Part shown: positions 22,931-32,811 of the stretch, one piece after another
Position numbering within the stretch: the first letter of the stretch is position 1
Layout: each line of letters begins with the position of its first letter
Assembly (NCBI GenBank): GCA_963575745.1
Contig: CAUYUJ010022415.1
Span: 245,001-309,000 of the forward strand
Origin: Prorocentrum cordatum
Lineage: Eukaryota > Sar > Dinophyceae > Prorocentrales > Prorocentraceae
Direction: 5' to 3'
Length of the DNA stretch: 64,000 nt
Translations under genes and position numbers: made by a program
Notes under the pieces: model-generated
The model's input: only the letters and a program-made list of their open reading frames with translations
Told to the model about the DNA's origin: nothing
Databases searched by the model: none

Positions 22931-25205
22931 TCGCACCTCGAGGCTAGTTTTTTGGGGCGGTCTGGGCGTTTTGCCTGCTAGATCTTCTCCACGTACGACC
23001 CTGAAGCGTCAAAACTGAGGGCGGGCCGTTTTCAAAATGTAGTTCTCGCCTTAGCGCCGCGCACATTCGTTTTGAACATGTAGCAAGCGCTTCACGGATT
23101 GAGGGCGGCACCTTTTCAACATGTGGCTCTCGCCTTACCGACGCGCACATTCCTATTTTATATTTGCAAGGGTTTCACGGGTGTTCATGATCATCGTACC
23201 AGAAATGGTGTTTTGACAAGGCTTAGTTTTACGAGGGTGCAACAATTACTCTGGCTCGCGGTGTCGAAGTCCCAAGAACGGCGTTCTCTTACGCTTCAGG
23301 ATCGTCAAGGCGCAACAATCAGGTTAATCCGTGGCGTTGAAACCCAGAGAAGGATGTTGCGGCATGCGTCAGGGTCTTCAAACGGTTGTTTCCCAACGGG
23401 GCAATTCCATCAGTCAAAATGAGCCGCTGCAGGGGACTATGAAGAGGAAACTTGGAGGGAGGGTTTATTCCAACATCGTTGATGGCTCTTGGGTTTGCAC
23501 TGGTCCTCCTCCTCCTCCCCCGATCCTTCTCCTTAAACATAACATATCCCTGTCGCACCCCGAGGCAAATTGTTGTGGCGTGCCAGGCGTTTCGCCTGAG
23601 ACTTCCTCACAGAGTATGGCCCTGAGATTTCAACAGTGATAACAGTTTCACAGATGGAGGGCGGGTCAATTTCAAAATGTGGTTTTCGCCCCAACGTCAC
23701 GCACAATCGCTTGGAACCGTTGCAACACGTTCACGGGTTGAGGGCGGGTCGTTTCCAAACTGTGGCTCTCGCCTTGGCGCCGCGCACATTCGTTTTGAAC
23801 ATGTGCAACAGCTTCACGGATTGAGGGCGGGTCGATTTCGAAATGTAGTTCTCGCCTTAGCGCCGCGCACACTCGTTTGGAAAATTTGCAAGCGCTTCAC
23901 GGATTGAGGGCGGCACCTTTTCAACATGTGGCTCTCGCCTTACCGACGCGCACATTCCTATTTTAAATTTGCAAGGGTGCCACGGGTTTCCATGATCATC
24001 GTACCAGAAATGGTGGTCTGGAAAGGCTCGGGTTTACGAGGTTGCAACAGTTACGCTGGCTCGCGGTGCCGAAGTCCCAGGAATTGCGTTCTCTCGCGCT
24101 TCAGGATCGCCAAGGCGCAACAGTCAGGTTGATCCGTGGCGTTAAAACCCAGAGAGCGATGTTGCGGCATGCGTCAGGGTCTTCAAACGGTTGCTTCCCA
24201 ACGGGGCAATTCCATCAGTCAAAATGAGCCGCTGCAGGGGCCTATGAAGAGGGAGCTTGGAGGGAGGGTGTATTCCAACATCGTTGATGGCTCTTGGGTT
24301 TACACTGGTCCTCCTCCTCCTCCTCCTCCTCCTCCTCCTCCTCCTCCTCCTCCTCCTCCTCCTCCTCCTCATCATCATCATGCGTTCCTTGTCCTTATCA
24401 ATAGCTTCTCCCTGTCGCATCTCGAGGCAAGTTTTTTGGGGCGGGCTGGGCGTTTCGCCTAAGACTTCCTCACTATTTGAGACCACGGGGCTTCAAACAT
24501 GATAGCAGTTTCACACATGGAGGGCGGGCCGTTTTCAGAATGTGGCTCTCGCCTTAGCGCCGCGCGCATCCTTGTGAAATCATTGTACGCGTTTCACGGA
24601 TTGAGTGCGAGTCGTTATCAAAATGTAGATCTCGCCCGAGCGCCGCGCACATTCGTATTACAAAGTTGCAAGGGTTTTGCGGGTCGAGGGCGGATCGTTT
24701 TCAACATGCGGTTCTCGCCTAAGCACCGCACATGTTTTCAGAACGTTGCAAGAGATTCTTGGATCCCAATGGTCAGCGTACCAGACATGATGATGTGAAG
24801 GATTCAGGCCTATGAGGGTGCACAAGTTATGCTGGTTCGCGGTGCGCGCGAACCCCAGGAATGGAGTTATGGTGCGAGTTGGGATCGGCAAGACGCAACA
24901 ATCGTTGGAATCCAGAGAACGATATTTTGGCATGCTTCAGGGTCTTCAAACACTTGTCTTCCAACGAGGCAGTTCCCTCAGTCAGAATGAACTGTTGTAT
25001 GGGGCCTATGAAGAGGATGGAGCTTGGAGGGAGGGTGTATTCCAACAACGTTGGTGCCTCTTGGGTTTGCACTGGTCCTCCTCCTACTCCTCCTCCTCCT
25101 CCTCATCCTCCTCCCCGTTCTGCTGCTTCTCCTCCTCCTCCTCCTCCCCCTCCTCGTCCACACCATCCTTTTCTCCGCCCGTCATCGTCCCTCTCCCACT
25201 CCCCC
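22931..25205 (+). repeat. Three-unit higher-order tandem repeat with internal 83-bp monomers
   Basis: Units start at 22931, 23553 and 24415 (each with TCGCAC/T then CGAGGCAA or similar). Each unit has a G/T-rich spacer, then 83-bp monomers, then a unique part of about 350 bp ending in a CCT run. The TCTCGCC monomer anchor lies at 23044 and 23128 in unit 1; 23686 (variant), 23767, 23850 and 23933 in unit 2; 24547, 24630 and 24713 in unit 3. Monomer number (2, 4, 3) largely explains unit lengths of about 622, 862 and 790 bp. Unit 3 is the most diverged. Confidence 0.92.
24306..24370. repeat. CCT microsatellite
   Basis: About 20 CCT triplets ending unit 2 of the higher-order repeat. The corresponding tracts in units 1 and 3 (about 23503 and 25077-25150) are much shorter or impure. 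Confidence 0.95.
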
Positions 25206-25410
25206 GATATCCCCTCAAGCAGCGCTGGTAAACTAAAAACATCTCGGGCCTAGTAAGTGTGGGCTCAAGAGGGGAGGCACAAGGGACGGACGTGGCCTCA
25301 GACGATGATGACGATCTTTTTGCCAAGGAGCCGTGCTGCTTCCTTGCTCCGGCGCCCGGCGCCTGGCGCGCCGGCGCCGTCTTAGGCCACGCGTAGCGGG
25401 CCACGCCGCC
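25206..25410. repeat. 205-bp direct repeat, copy 1
   Basis: From GATATCCCCTCAAGC to GGCCACGCCGCC. Copy 2 at 25651-25855 has the same length with four visible mismatches. The copies flank 240 bp that contain a 162-bp dispersed repeat. Confidence 0.95.
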
Positions 25411-26062
25411 GCCGAGGCACCCGGCGGCACTGTAAAAATCCAGTACAGGGCGGGTGAGGGAGCCTCCGAAGGGCTCCCAGGGCGGGCCAGCTTGGCCTTC
25501 GAAAAAGGCTTGAGCCGCCAAGCGGCGGTGAGAAGAGAAGGAGCGAGAGAGGGCAAGCAAAGAGGCAAGGGCAGGAGCAAGGGGACCGCAAGTGGAAGCC
25601 CGCGCCAGTTCTGGAAGCGGGGAGATCCATCAGTTTTACCAAACATCCTAGATATCCCCTCAAGCAGCACTGGTAAACTAAAAACATCTCGAGCCTAGTA
25701 GGTGTGGGCTCAAGAGGGGAGGCACAAGGGACGGACGTGGCCTCAGACGATGATGACGATCTTTTTGCCAAGGAGCCGTGCTGCTTCCTTGCTCCGGCGC
25801 CCGGCGCTTGGCGCGCCGGCGCCGTCTTAGGCCACGCGTAGCGGGCCACGCCGCCAACCTCCTCCTGTGAGCGCACCACCACGCCGAACTGGCTGTAGTG
25901 GTTCGCGTAGTCGCCGATCTTCTCGGCGTAGAACTCAACAGTCCTGGCATCTGCGGCGCGCTGCCGCGTCTGCCCAGCGAGGTGGGCCCGCGGGCGCAGG
26001 GCGGCACGCCGCCGGCGCCTGCGGTGGTTCTTCGTGCGCCCTGTGCGGCAGCCCTGGCTGGG
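25382..26062 (-). CDS. Hypothetical protein, possible exon
   Basis: The minus frame is open for 227 codons after a TAG at 26063-26065, with no ATG near the start, so it may be an internal exon. The first part reads as a normal globular protein: A-D-A-R-T-V-E-F-Y-A-E-K-I-G-D-Y, then H-Y-S-Q-F-G-V-V-V-R-S-Q-E-E-V-G-G-V-A-R and a Ser-rich segment. It then runs through the 205-bp repeat and the 162-bp dispersed repeat, where it becomes Ser/Leu/Pro-rich and is probably not coding. A realistic exon would end near 25700. I recognise no family. It lies downstream, on the same strand, of the long broken tract at 26.5-39.1 kb and could be a further piece of that gene. Confidence 0.35.
   Translation of the reverse strand, partial: PSQGCRTGRTKNHRRRRRRAALRPRAHLAGQTRQRAADARTVEFYAEKIGDYANHYSQFGVVVRSQEEVGGVARYAWPKTAPARQAPGAGARKQHGSLAKRSSSSSEATSVPCASPLEPTPTRLEMFLVYQCCLRGYLGCLVKLMDLPASRTGAGFHLRSPCSCPCLFACPLSLLLFSPPLGGSSLFRRPSWPALGALRRLPHPPCTGFLQCRRVPRRRRGPLRVA
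25489..25650. repeat. 162-bp dispersed repeat, copy 1
   Basis: From AGCTTGGCCTTCG to AAACATCCTA. It matches 40176-40337 with three mismatches in the same orientation. It contains the small hairpin CCGCCAAGCGGCGG. Confidence 0.95.
25651..25855. repeat. 205-bp direct repeat, copy 2
   Basis: About 98% identical to copy 1 by eye. On minus both copies carry a coding-like frame with A-R-Y-A-W-P-K-T-A-P-A-R-Q. Only copy 2 is joined to protein-like sequence upstream, so copy 1 looks like the duplicated end of an exon. Confidence 0.95.
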
Positions 26063-26065
26063 CTA

Positions 26066-26508
26066 GCCGCCGGCGCCCCCTCGTAGCCGCCACCGCCGTC
26101 CCCCATGACGGCGCTGCCGGTTGCCGGGCCGGTGCAGCGCTCTTGCCCTCAGGCGCCAGCTGCCGCCGCACCGCGCCCAGCTGCTCGCAAGCGCAAGGCT
26201 GATCGCGAGCGCCAGGCTAAAATCAGCCGGCGTCGCGCGGCCGCTCGCACGGCGGGCGCCGGCGGCGGACCTCCGCTGCCCGCTCGGCCATTGGCCGGCG
26301 GCAGCCTCGCATCTCAGTCTCGATGCGGCCTCTGCTCTCCTCCCAACAAGCGCCGCTGGCTGCCCCGGCGCCCCAGCTGCCCGCAGGCGCCGCCACCCTG
26401 GCGCCCCAGCTGCTCGCAAGCGCCACCAGCCGCCTGGCATTCAGCCGGCGGCCCCTCGCCCTCCGCGCGCTCGGCCCCTGATGGCCGGCGGCGGTCTCCT
26501 CCTCACTC
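26066..26508. other. GC-rich linker, no gene recognised
   Basis: Ala/Arg/Pro-type frames are open on both strands, as expected from about 75% GC. There are short repeats of CAGCTGCTCGCAAGCGC and related phrases and no unique motif. Confidence 0.45.
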
Positions 26509-28422
26509 CTAGTGGTGCCTGAGCGGCACCCCCATGCGCGTCACCTCCTGGGACTCGCCCTCGCCCTCGCCCCCAAGGCTCTCCGCGCTGGTGTCGTTCT
26601 TGTCCTCCTCGCCATCCTCCTCGTCGCTGTCCTCATCGCCGTCATCCTCCCCGCCGTCCTCGGTCTCCCCGTCCTGCGTCTCCTGCCCGAGGAGGCCCCC
26701 GTGCTTCTTCAGGTTTACGGGGTCAATGGCCGAGACGCCGCTGCATCGCGCCTTCGGCGCGTCGTCCTCGCAGGCGTCGTGCTGGTCCGCCTCGGCAGAG
26801 TCCTCTGCTGCGATGCCGGCGCAGTGCGCAATCAGGGTGACGTCCCTGCAGTAAGCGGCCAGGAGGCTGCTGACGTCAGCGCGGCGGTCGGCGCAGCTGT
26901 TGGCGCCGGGGTCGGTGCAAATGTCGGCAAACCCGTCTGGGAGCCGGTCGGTGGCATCGTTGGCGCCACTACCGGCGCGGCTGTCGGTGCCATAGTCGAC
27001 GCAGTTGTCGGTGCCGCAGTCGGCTCGGCTGTCGGCGCGCCTGCTGGCACCGCAGTCGGTGTGGCCGTCGAAGAGGCGGTCGGGACCGTCTTTGAGGTGG
27101 CAGTGGGTGCGGAGGTCGGTGCGGCAGTCGGCGCCGCGGCGGGTGCAGCGGTCGGCGTGGTTATCTGTGCCGCCGTCGGCGCCGCTGCAAGCGCTGCCGT
27201 CGGTGCTGCTGTCGGCCTGGCCGCCTGCACCGCTGCCCAGGAGGCCGTCAGTGCCGCTGTTGGCGCGGCTGCACGTGCCGCACTCGGCGCAGCCGTCGCA
27301 GAATCTGTTGGCGAGGCTGTTGGTGCCGCAGCCGGCGAGGCTGCCCGTGCTGTCGACGAGGCGGTCGGTGCCACGGTTGGCGCAGCTGTCGGCGTCGCAG
27401 TCGGCGCAGCTGTCGGTGCCGCCGTCGGCGCAGTTGTCAACGCACTCGCCGACGCTGCTGCCGGAGCCGCGGCCGGCACCGCCGTTGGCGCAGCCCTCGG
27501 CTCCGCCGCCTGCGCAGTCGGCGGTGCTGCACTCGGCGCAGCTGTCGGCGCGGCTGCTGGTACCGCTGTCGATGCTGCTGTCGGTGGCGCCGCTGGCGCA
27601 GCTGACAGCGACGCCGTCGGTGCAATCGTCGGTGCTGCCGTCGGCGCGGCCGACAGTGCCGCCGTGAGCGCAGCTGCCAGTGCCGCTGCTGGCGCAGCTG
27701 TCGGCGGGAATTTCGGCACCGCCGTCGGCCCTGCTGCGGGCGCAGCTGTCGGTGCTGATGTCGGCCTGGCTGTCGGCGCGACTGTCAGCGATGCTGTCTG
27801 AGCCGCAATAGGCGCATCTGTCCGCGCACTTGTCGGCGCAACTGTCGGTAACGCCGTCGGTGCCGCTGTCGTCGCCGCCTTCAGTTCCGCGGCCGGCACA
27901 GCTATCGGTGCCGCAGTCGTCGCAACCGTCGGCGCCGCTGTTGACCAAACTGCAGGTGCGGTTGTCAGCGCCGCTGCTGGTGCAGCTGTCATCGCTGAAG
28001 TCGGCGCGGATGTCGGCGCTGCAGTCGGCGCCGCTGTCGACGCACTTGTCGGCGCAGCTGTCGGTGCCGCTATCGCCGCTGTCGGCGCAACCGTCGGATC
28101 CGCGCCTGGCGCCGCTGTCGGTGCCGCTGCTGGTGCCGCAGTCGGCGCCACGGTCGGCAGAGCTGTCAAGACGGCGGTCGATGCCACGGTCGGAGCAGCT
28201 GCCGGCGAGGCTGTCGGTGCCGCAATCGGTGCCGCTGCCGGCGGGCCGGTCAGTGGCGCCGCTGGCGCCACTGCCGGCGCAGATGTCGGCGATGCGGTCG
28301 GCTAGTTCGTCGTAGCCGCAGTCGGCGCCTCTGTCGGCGAGGCTGTCGGCGCCGCAGTCGGCGCGGCTGTCGGCGACGCCGCCCATGGCCAACCTGGCGG
28401 GATGCCGCCCCCCCAGCGTCAC
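26509..28422 (-). pseudogene. Continuation: repeat and acidic C-terminus (637 codons)
   Basis: About 500 codons of D-S-x-A/T repeat with many Cys, then a non-repetitive tail: C-R-D-V-T-L-I-A-H-C-A-G-I-A-A-E-D-S, I-D-P-V-N-L-K-K-H-G-G-L-L-G, an acidic Glu/Asp stretch and V-T-R-M-G-V-P-L-R-H-H before TAG at 26509-26511. The tail gives a natural-looking C-terminus and supports minus as the once-coding strand. Function unknown. Confidence 0.35.
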
Positions 28423-29681
28423 GCGGCGCCCGACCGCATGCCTCCCCCAGAGGGCCGGCGGGAGGCGGAAGACATGGCCGTGGCGTTGACGTGCCTGAGT
28501 CTGAACCCGACATTCGCGCTGCTGTCAAGCGTGAAGCCGAGCGGCATGCCCAGTGGCAGCGCTCGGTTCGAGATGCCAAGCGCGCAAAACTGGATCCCCA
28601 CCAGGAGCCCGCGGATGCGGCTCACACAGCCGGCGGCCAGCGCTGAGGTTGAGCCCGCTGCCGCGGCCCTTGTTGTGGCCGGGGCCGCCCGGGACGCTGG
28701 GGCCGCCGACGAGACCGCCTTGGAGCCTTCCTGCGCGGACGACTTCGTCCACGCAGCCGCCGCCGGGGCCGCTGCCGAGGCCGCCCTGGGCGCTGGGGCC
28801 GCCGCCGGGGCCGTCGGGCGGCTGGCCGGGGCCTCCGCGGGCGCCGGGGCCAGCCGCGGCGGGATTCTGGGCCCGGAGCGTGGCGGCCCAGAATCGCTCT
28901 GGCGCGCCGCTGGGGCCGCCGCCGGGGCCGTCGGGCGGCTGGCCGGGGCCTCCGCGGGCGCCGGGGCCAGCCGCGGCGGGATTCTGGGCCCAGAGCGTGG
29001 CGGCCCAGAATCGCTCTGGCGCGCCGCTGGGGCCGCCAGGGAGGCCGCCCGGGGCGCTGGGGCTGCCGCCGAGGCCGCCCGGAAGCTGGAGGCCGCTGCC
29101 GAGGCCGCTGGTGCCGTGGCCTCCCTGACCTCAGGCGGCCGACTTTCTTCCCTCGACGATGCCGATGGCTTCTTTGAGGACCTCCTGTCGGTGCCGCGGT
29201 CGGCGTAACTGTCTGTGCCGCTGTCGGCACAGCTGTCAGTGATGCCTTCGGCACAGCCTCCGGCGTCGCCGTCGGTCCGGCTGTCCGTGCAGCCGTCGGA
29301 GCAGCTGCCAGCGCCGGTATTGGTGCAGCTATCAGCGCCCGCTGCCGACGCAGCTGTCAGTGCCGTCGTCGGCCCAGCTGTCGGTGCTGCCGACGGCCCA
29401 GCTGTCGGCGCCGCCTTCAGAGCAGCCGTCGGGGCCGTCGTCGGCGCTGTTGTCGGTGCCGCCTTCGGCGCAGCCGTCGGTGCTGCTGTCGGTGCAGCTG
29501 TCCGTGCCGCTGTCGGCGCAGCTGTCGGTGCCACCTTCGGCGCAGCTGTCCACGTGTCTGACGCGTCGGACGAGGTCTCGGCCGGGAGGGCGCCTGCCCC
29601 GAACTCGGCTGAGCGGCAGATTGCCCCAGACTCGGCCATTGCAGTGGGCAAGCCTTGCGGCGAGATCCACAGTGGAGGCAA
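28419..29681 (-). pseudogene. Continuation: repeat plus unique C-terminal segment (420 codons)
   Basis: The frame passes from Pro/Thr/Ala reading into the D-S-C-A-D reading near 29320, then crosses a 117-bp tandem duplication. It ends with non-repetitive sequence: R-I-R-G-L-L-V-G-I-Q-F-C-A-L-G, L-P-L-G-M-P-L-G-F-T-L-D and V-G-F-R-L-R-H-V-N-A-T-A-M. That end looks protein-like but I cannot place it. It abuts the next minus frame (ending 28422) with a phase change. Confidence 0.3.
28795..29030. repeat. 117-bp tandem duplication
   Basis: Two copies (anchor CCGTCGGGCGGCTGG at 28811 and 28928) differ by about one base. The period is 39 codons, so frames are preserved. Confidence 0.95.
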
Positions 29682-30465
29682 ACCCCGCGATCTCGCCTAA
29701 GGGCAGCGTGACCAGGGCGAGCTCCATGAGATACCCCGCGATCGGGGCGAGTGCCGCGAAGGCCCGCTCCGTGGCCACCTGGGCGAGCGGCCCCTGGGGC
29801 AGTCCCCCAACCGAGCCGGGCTCCGCGGAAGGAGGTCCCAAGATGACGAACCGCTGCCCGGCCTGGACGAGGCCCACGCCGAGAATCTCCGCGTCGAGGG
29901 TGGGCCGCCCTGCGCTCGCGGCAAACTCGGGGACGAGCCTCGCAGCCAGAGCGAGCCCCTCGATCGGACTCTGCACGCGGTGACCATGATCCTCCGCAAG
30001 GCCGGCGAGGACCTCCGCGGTCGCCGGGTGGCCCGTCCCAGGAGGGTCCTCGGGGGCGCTGACGACGTCGTTGATGCGACTGGCCTCTCCGCTGCTGCCA
30101 GTGCCCACTTCATCCACGGGGTGCTCGACCAAGCGGGGGCGGCGGCATCGCTGCTCGCGTGCTCCCACGCCGGCGGCCGCTCCCGAGAGTGGGGGGAAGC
30201 CCTGACTGGCCTCTCCGCTGATGCCGGTGTCCACACCGTCCACGGGGTGCTCAGCCAGACGGCGGCGGCGCCATCGCTGCCAGACTGCCCCAAAGTCGGC
30301 AGCAACTCCCAAGAGTGGAAGGGGGCCCTGGTTGGCCTCCCCACTTGATCCGAAATCGGCGCATCTGACAGCGTGCTCGTCGGCGTAGGTGTCAGTGCCG
30401 TTTTCTGTGCTGCTGTAGGCGTAGTCTTCGATCCCGCGGCTGGCGCTGCCGTCAGCGCCGCGCAC
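29332..30465 (-). pseudogene. Continuation: hypothetical segment with a unique domain (377 codons)
   Basis: Two copies of a roughly 42-residue unit (S-G-E-A-x-Q-G then R-R-R-L-A-E-H-P-V-D) are followed by about 150 non-repetitive residues. These include V-L-A-G-L-A-E-D-H-G-H-R-V-Q-S-P-I-E-G-L, G-Q-R-F-V-I-L-G-P-P-S and L-M-E-L-A-L-V-T-L-P-L-G-E-I-A-G. The composition is that of a folded protein. The frame then re-enters the D-S-x-A/T repeat. No family recognised. This is the best unique coding-like domain in the block, and it is on minus. Confidence 0.4.
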
Positions 30466-30900
30466 AGCGCGGCCGTCCGCGTCGCGGTTGGCGTGGGCGT
30501 CGGCTCTGCGGTCAGCGCTGCAGCTTGCGCAGTTGGCGGCGGCGCCGCGGTCTGCGTGGCCGTCGGTGCCGCAGTCGGTGCCGATGTCGACGCACTCGTC
30601 GGTGCAGCCGTCGGCGTCGCTGTCGGTGCTGGTGTCGGCGCAGTCGTCGACTCTGCCGACGGCGCGGCCCTCGATGCCACTGTCGGTCTGGCCTCCGGCG
30701 TTGCTGTCGGCGTATCCGCATGCGAGGCAGTCGGTGCCGCGGCTGTTAGTGCCGCAGCTGGCGCGACTACCAGCGCTGTCGCTGGCGCCGTCGTCGCCGC
30801 GGGCGCCGTGGCTGTCGGCGCGGCCGGCGACGCCGCAGTCAGCGCATCTGCCGGCGTGCCTGGCGGCGCCGCGACTGGTGCCGCGGTCGGCGTGATTGCC

Positions 30901-32811
30901 TTACCCACGGCTAGCGCTGCCGTCAGCGCCGCAGTCGAATGGGCTGTTGACGCCGCGGTCGACGCACCCGTCAGGGAGGCTGCTGGGGCCGCAGCTGGCG
31001 CAGCGGTCGGAGTTACTGTCGGCGCCGCTGTCAGCGCCGCGGTTGCCCCGGCGGCCCCCGCAGCTATCAGCGCCACGGTAGATGCTAAGATCGGCGGACT
31101 TGCCAGGGAGCTGGTCGGCGGGATTGCGGGCGCGAATGCCAGCGCGCCCGCTAGTATCGTAGCTGGAGCGGCTGCCAGTGCCGCTGTCGGCGGGGCCGTC
31201 GGCGCATCTGTTGGCACCGCAATCGACGTGGCTGTCGGTGAGCCGGTCGGTGCGGCCGCTGGTGCAGCGGGCGCTGCAGCGGCCGCTGCAGCAGTCATCG
31301 TAGCCGCTTGTGGCGCCGTCGGCGAGGCGGTTGGTGACGCTGTCAGCACGGCCGTCGGAGCCGTTGCCGGCGCAGTCGTCGGGGCTGTGATCGGTGCAGC
31401 CGCTGATACCGTCATGGGCGTGGCTGCCGACGCATCCGCCAGCGCGGCTGTCGTCGCCGCCGTCGGCGCGGCTGCTGGGGCCGCAGTCCGCGCGACCCTC
31501 AAGGCAGCTGTTTGTGAGGTTGTCGGCGCCGCAGTCGGTACAGCCGCTCATGCTGCGGTCGCTGCGGCTGTCGGCGCAGCTGCCGGCAGCGCCATAATTG
31601 CCGTCGCTGGGTCGGACGTCGGGGCAGCGGTCGGCATGGCAGCCGTGGCCTCCGTCAGCGACGCCGGCGGCACGCCCAGTGACGCCGCTGCTGGCGTGGC
31701 AACAGGCCCAGCTGCTGGTATCGCGGCCGATGCTGCAGACGGCATACATGTCGGGGAGCCGCTCGGTGCCCGCGCTAGGGGCACCGCCGGCGAAGTTGTT
31801 GGCGCCGTACTCGGCGGGGCGGCCGATGCCGCAGTCAGCGCAGCTGTTGACGCGCTCGTCATCGCAACCGTCTGTGTAGCTGTCGGCGCCGTCGCCGGTG
31901 CAGACGGTGCTTCCGCGGCCAGCGCTGCTGCCTGCGCCGCCGCGGGCGCAGTTGTCGGGGCTGTAGTCGGCACAGCCGTTATGGGCGTAGCTGCCGACGC
32001 ACCCGCCGGCGCAGCTGTCGGCGCTACCGTCGGCGCGGCTGCTGAGGCCGCGGTCCGCGCGACCCTCAAGGCAGCTGCTTGTGAGGCTATCGGCGCCGCG
32101 GTCGGTACAGCCGCCAATGCCGCGGTCGTTGCGACTGTCGGCGCAGCCGCTGGCAGCGTCATCGTCGCCGTCGCTGGGTCGGGCGTCGGGGCAGCGGTCG
32201 GTGTGGCAGCCGTGGCCTCCGTCAGCGTCGCCGTCTGCACACCCGGTGACGCCGCGGCTGGCGTGGCCGCCGGCCCGGTTGCCGGTATCACGGCCGATGC
32301 CGCAGACGGCGGGCATGTCGGGCAGTCGCTCGGTGCCCTCACTGGGGCTGCCGATACTGCAGGCGGCGACCTTGTCGGGGAGCCGCTCGGTGCCCTCGCT
32401 GGGGCCGATGTCAACGCGGCTGCCGAGGCCACCGCCGGCGAAGTTGTTGGCGCCGTACTCGGCGGGGCGGCCGATGCCGCAGTCAGCGCAGCTGTTGACG
32501 CGTTCGTCGTCGCAACTTTTTGTGTAGCTGTCGGCGCCGTCGCCGGTGCGGACGGTGCTTCCGCGGCCAGCGCTGCTGCCTGCGCCGCCGCGGGCGCAGT
32601 TGTCGGGGCTGTAGTCGGCGCAGCCGTTGATGCCGTTATGGGCGTAGCTGCCGACGCACCCGCCGGCGCAGCTGTCGGTGCTGCCGTCGGCGCGGCTGCT
32701 GAGGCCGCGGTCCGCGGTTGTTGGCGCGGTCTCCTTCGTCCTTGACGTCGTCCCCGTATTATCCTGCCTCGTCCTCCGCTGGGCCAACTCCCCCAACTTC
32801 ATCATCCTCAT
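30901..32811 (-). pseudogene. Continuation of the D-S-x-A/T repeat reading (636 codons)
   Basis: This minus frame starts 53 bases inside the previous one and in another phase, and again gives the Asp/Ser/Cys/Ala reading through the duplicated 31.4-32.7-kb segment. Its first 40 residues (M-R-M-M-K-L-G-E-L-A-Q-R-R-T-R-Q) are non-repetitive. No motif identifies a function. Because the repeat has no stops in any frame, openness alone is not evidence; the argument is continuity of phase with neighbouring unique segments. Confidence 0.25.
31440..32700. repeat. 560-660-bp segmental duplications
   Basis: The CGCGACCCTCAAGGCAGCTG segment near 31490 recurs near 32055. The GGCGAAGTTGTTGGCGCCG segment near 31790 recurs near 32435. 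Copies differ by scattered substitutions and small indels. Confidence 0.85.

Noticed and set aside
25206-25855. LTR pair of a second complete retroelement
   Set aside because: The direct repeats lack TG...CA ends, there is no primer site or coding interior, and no target duplication is visible.
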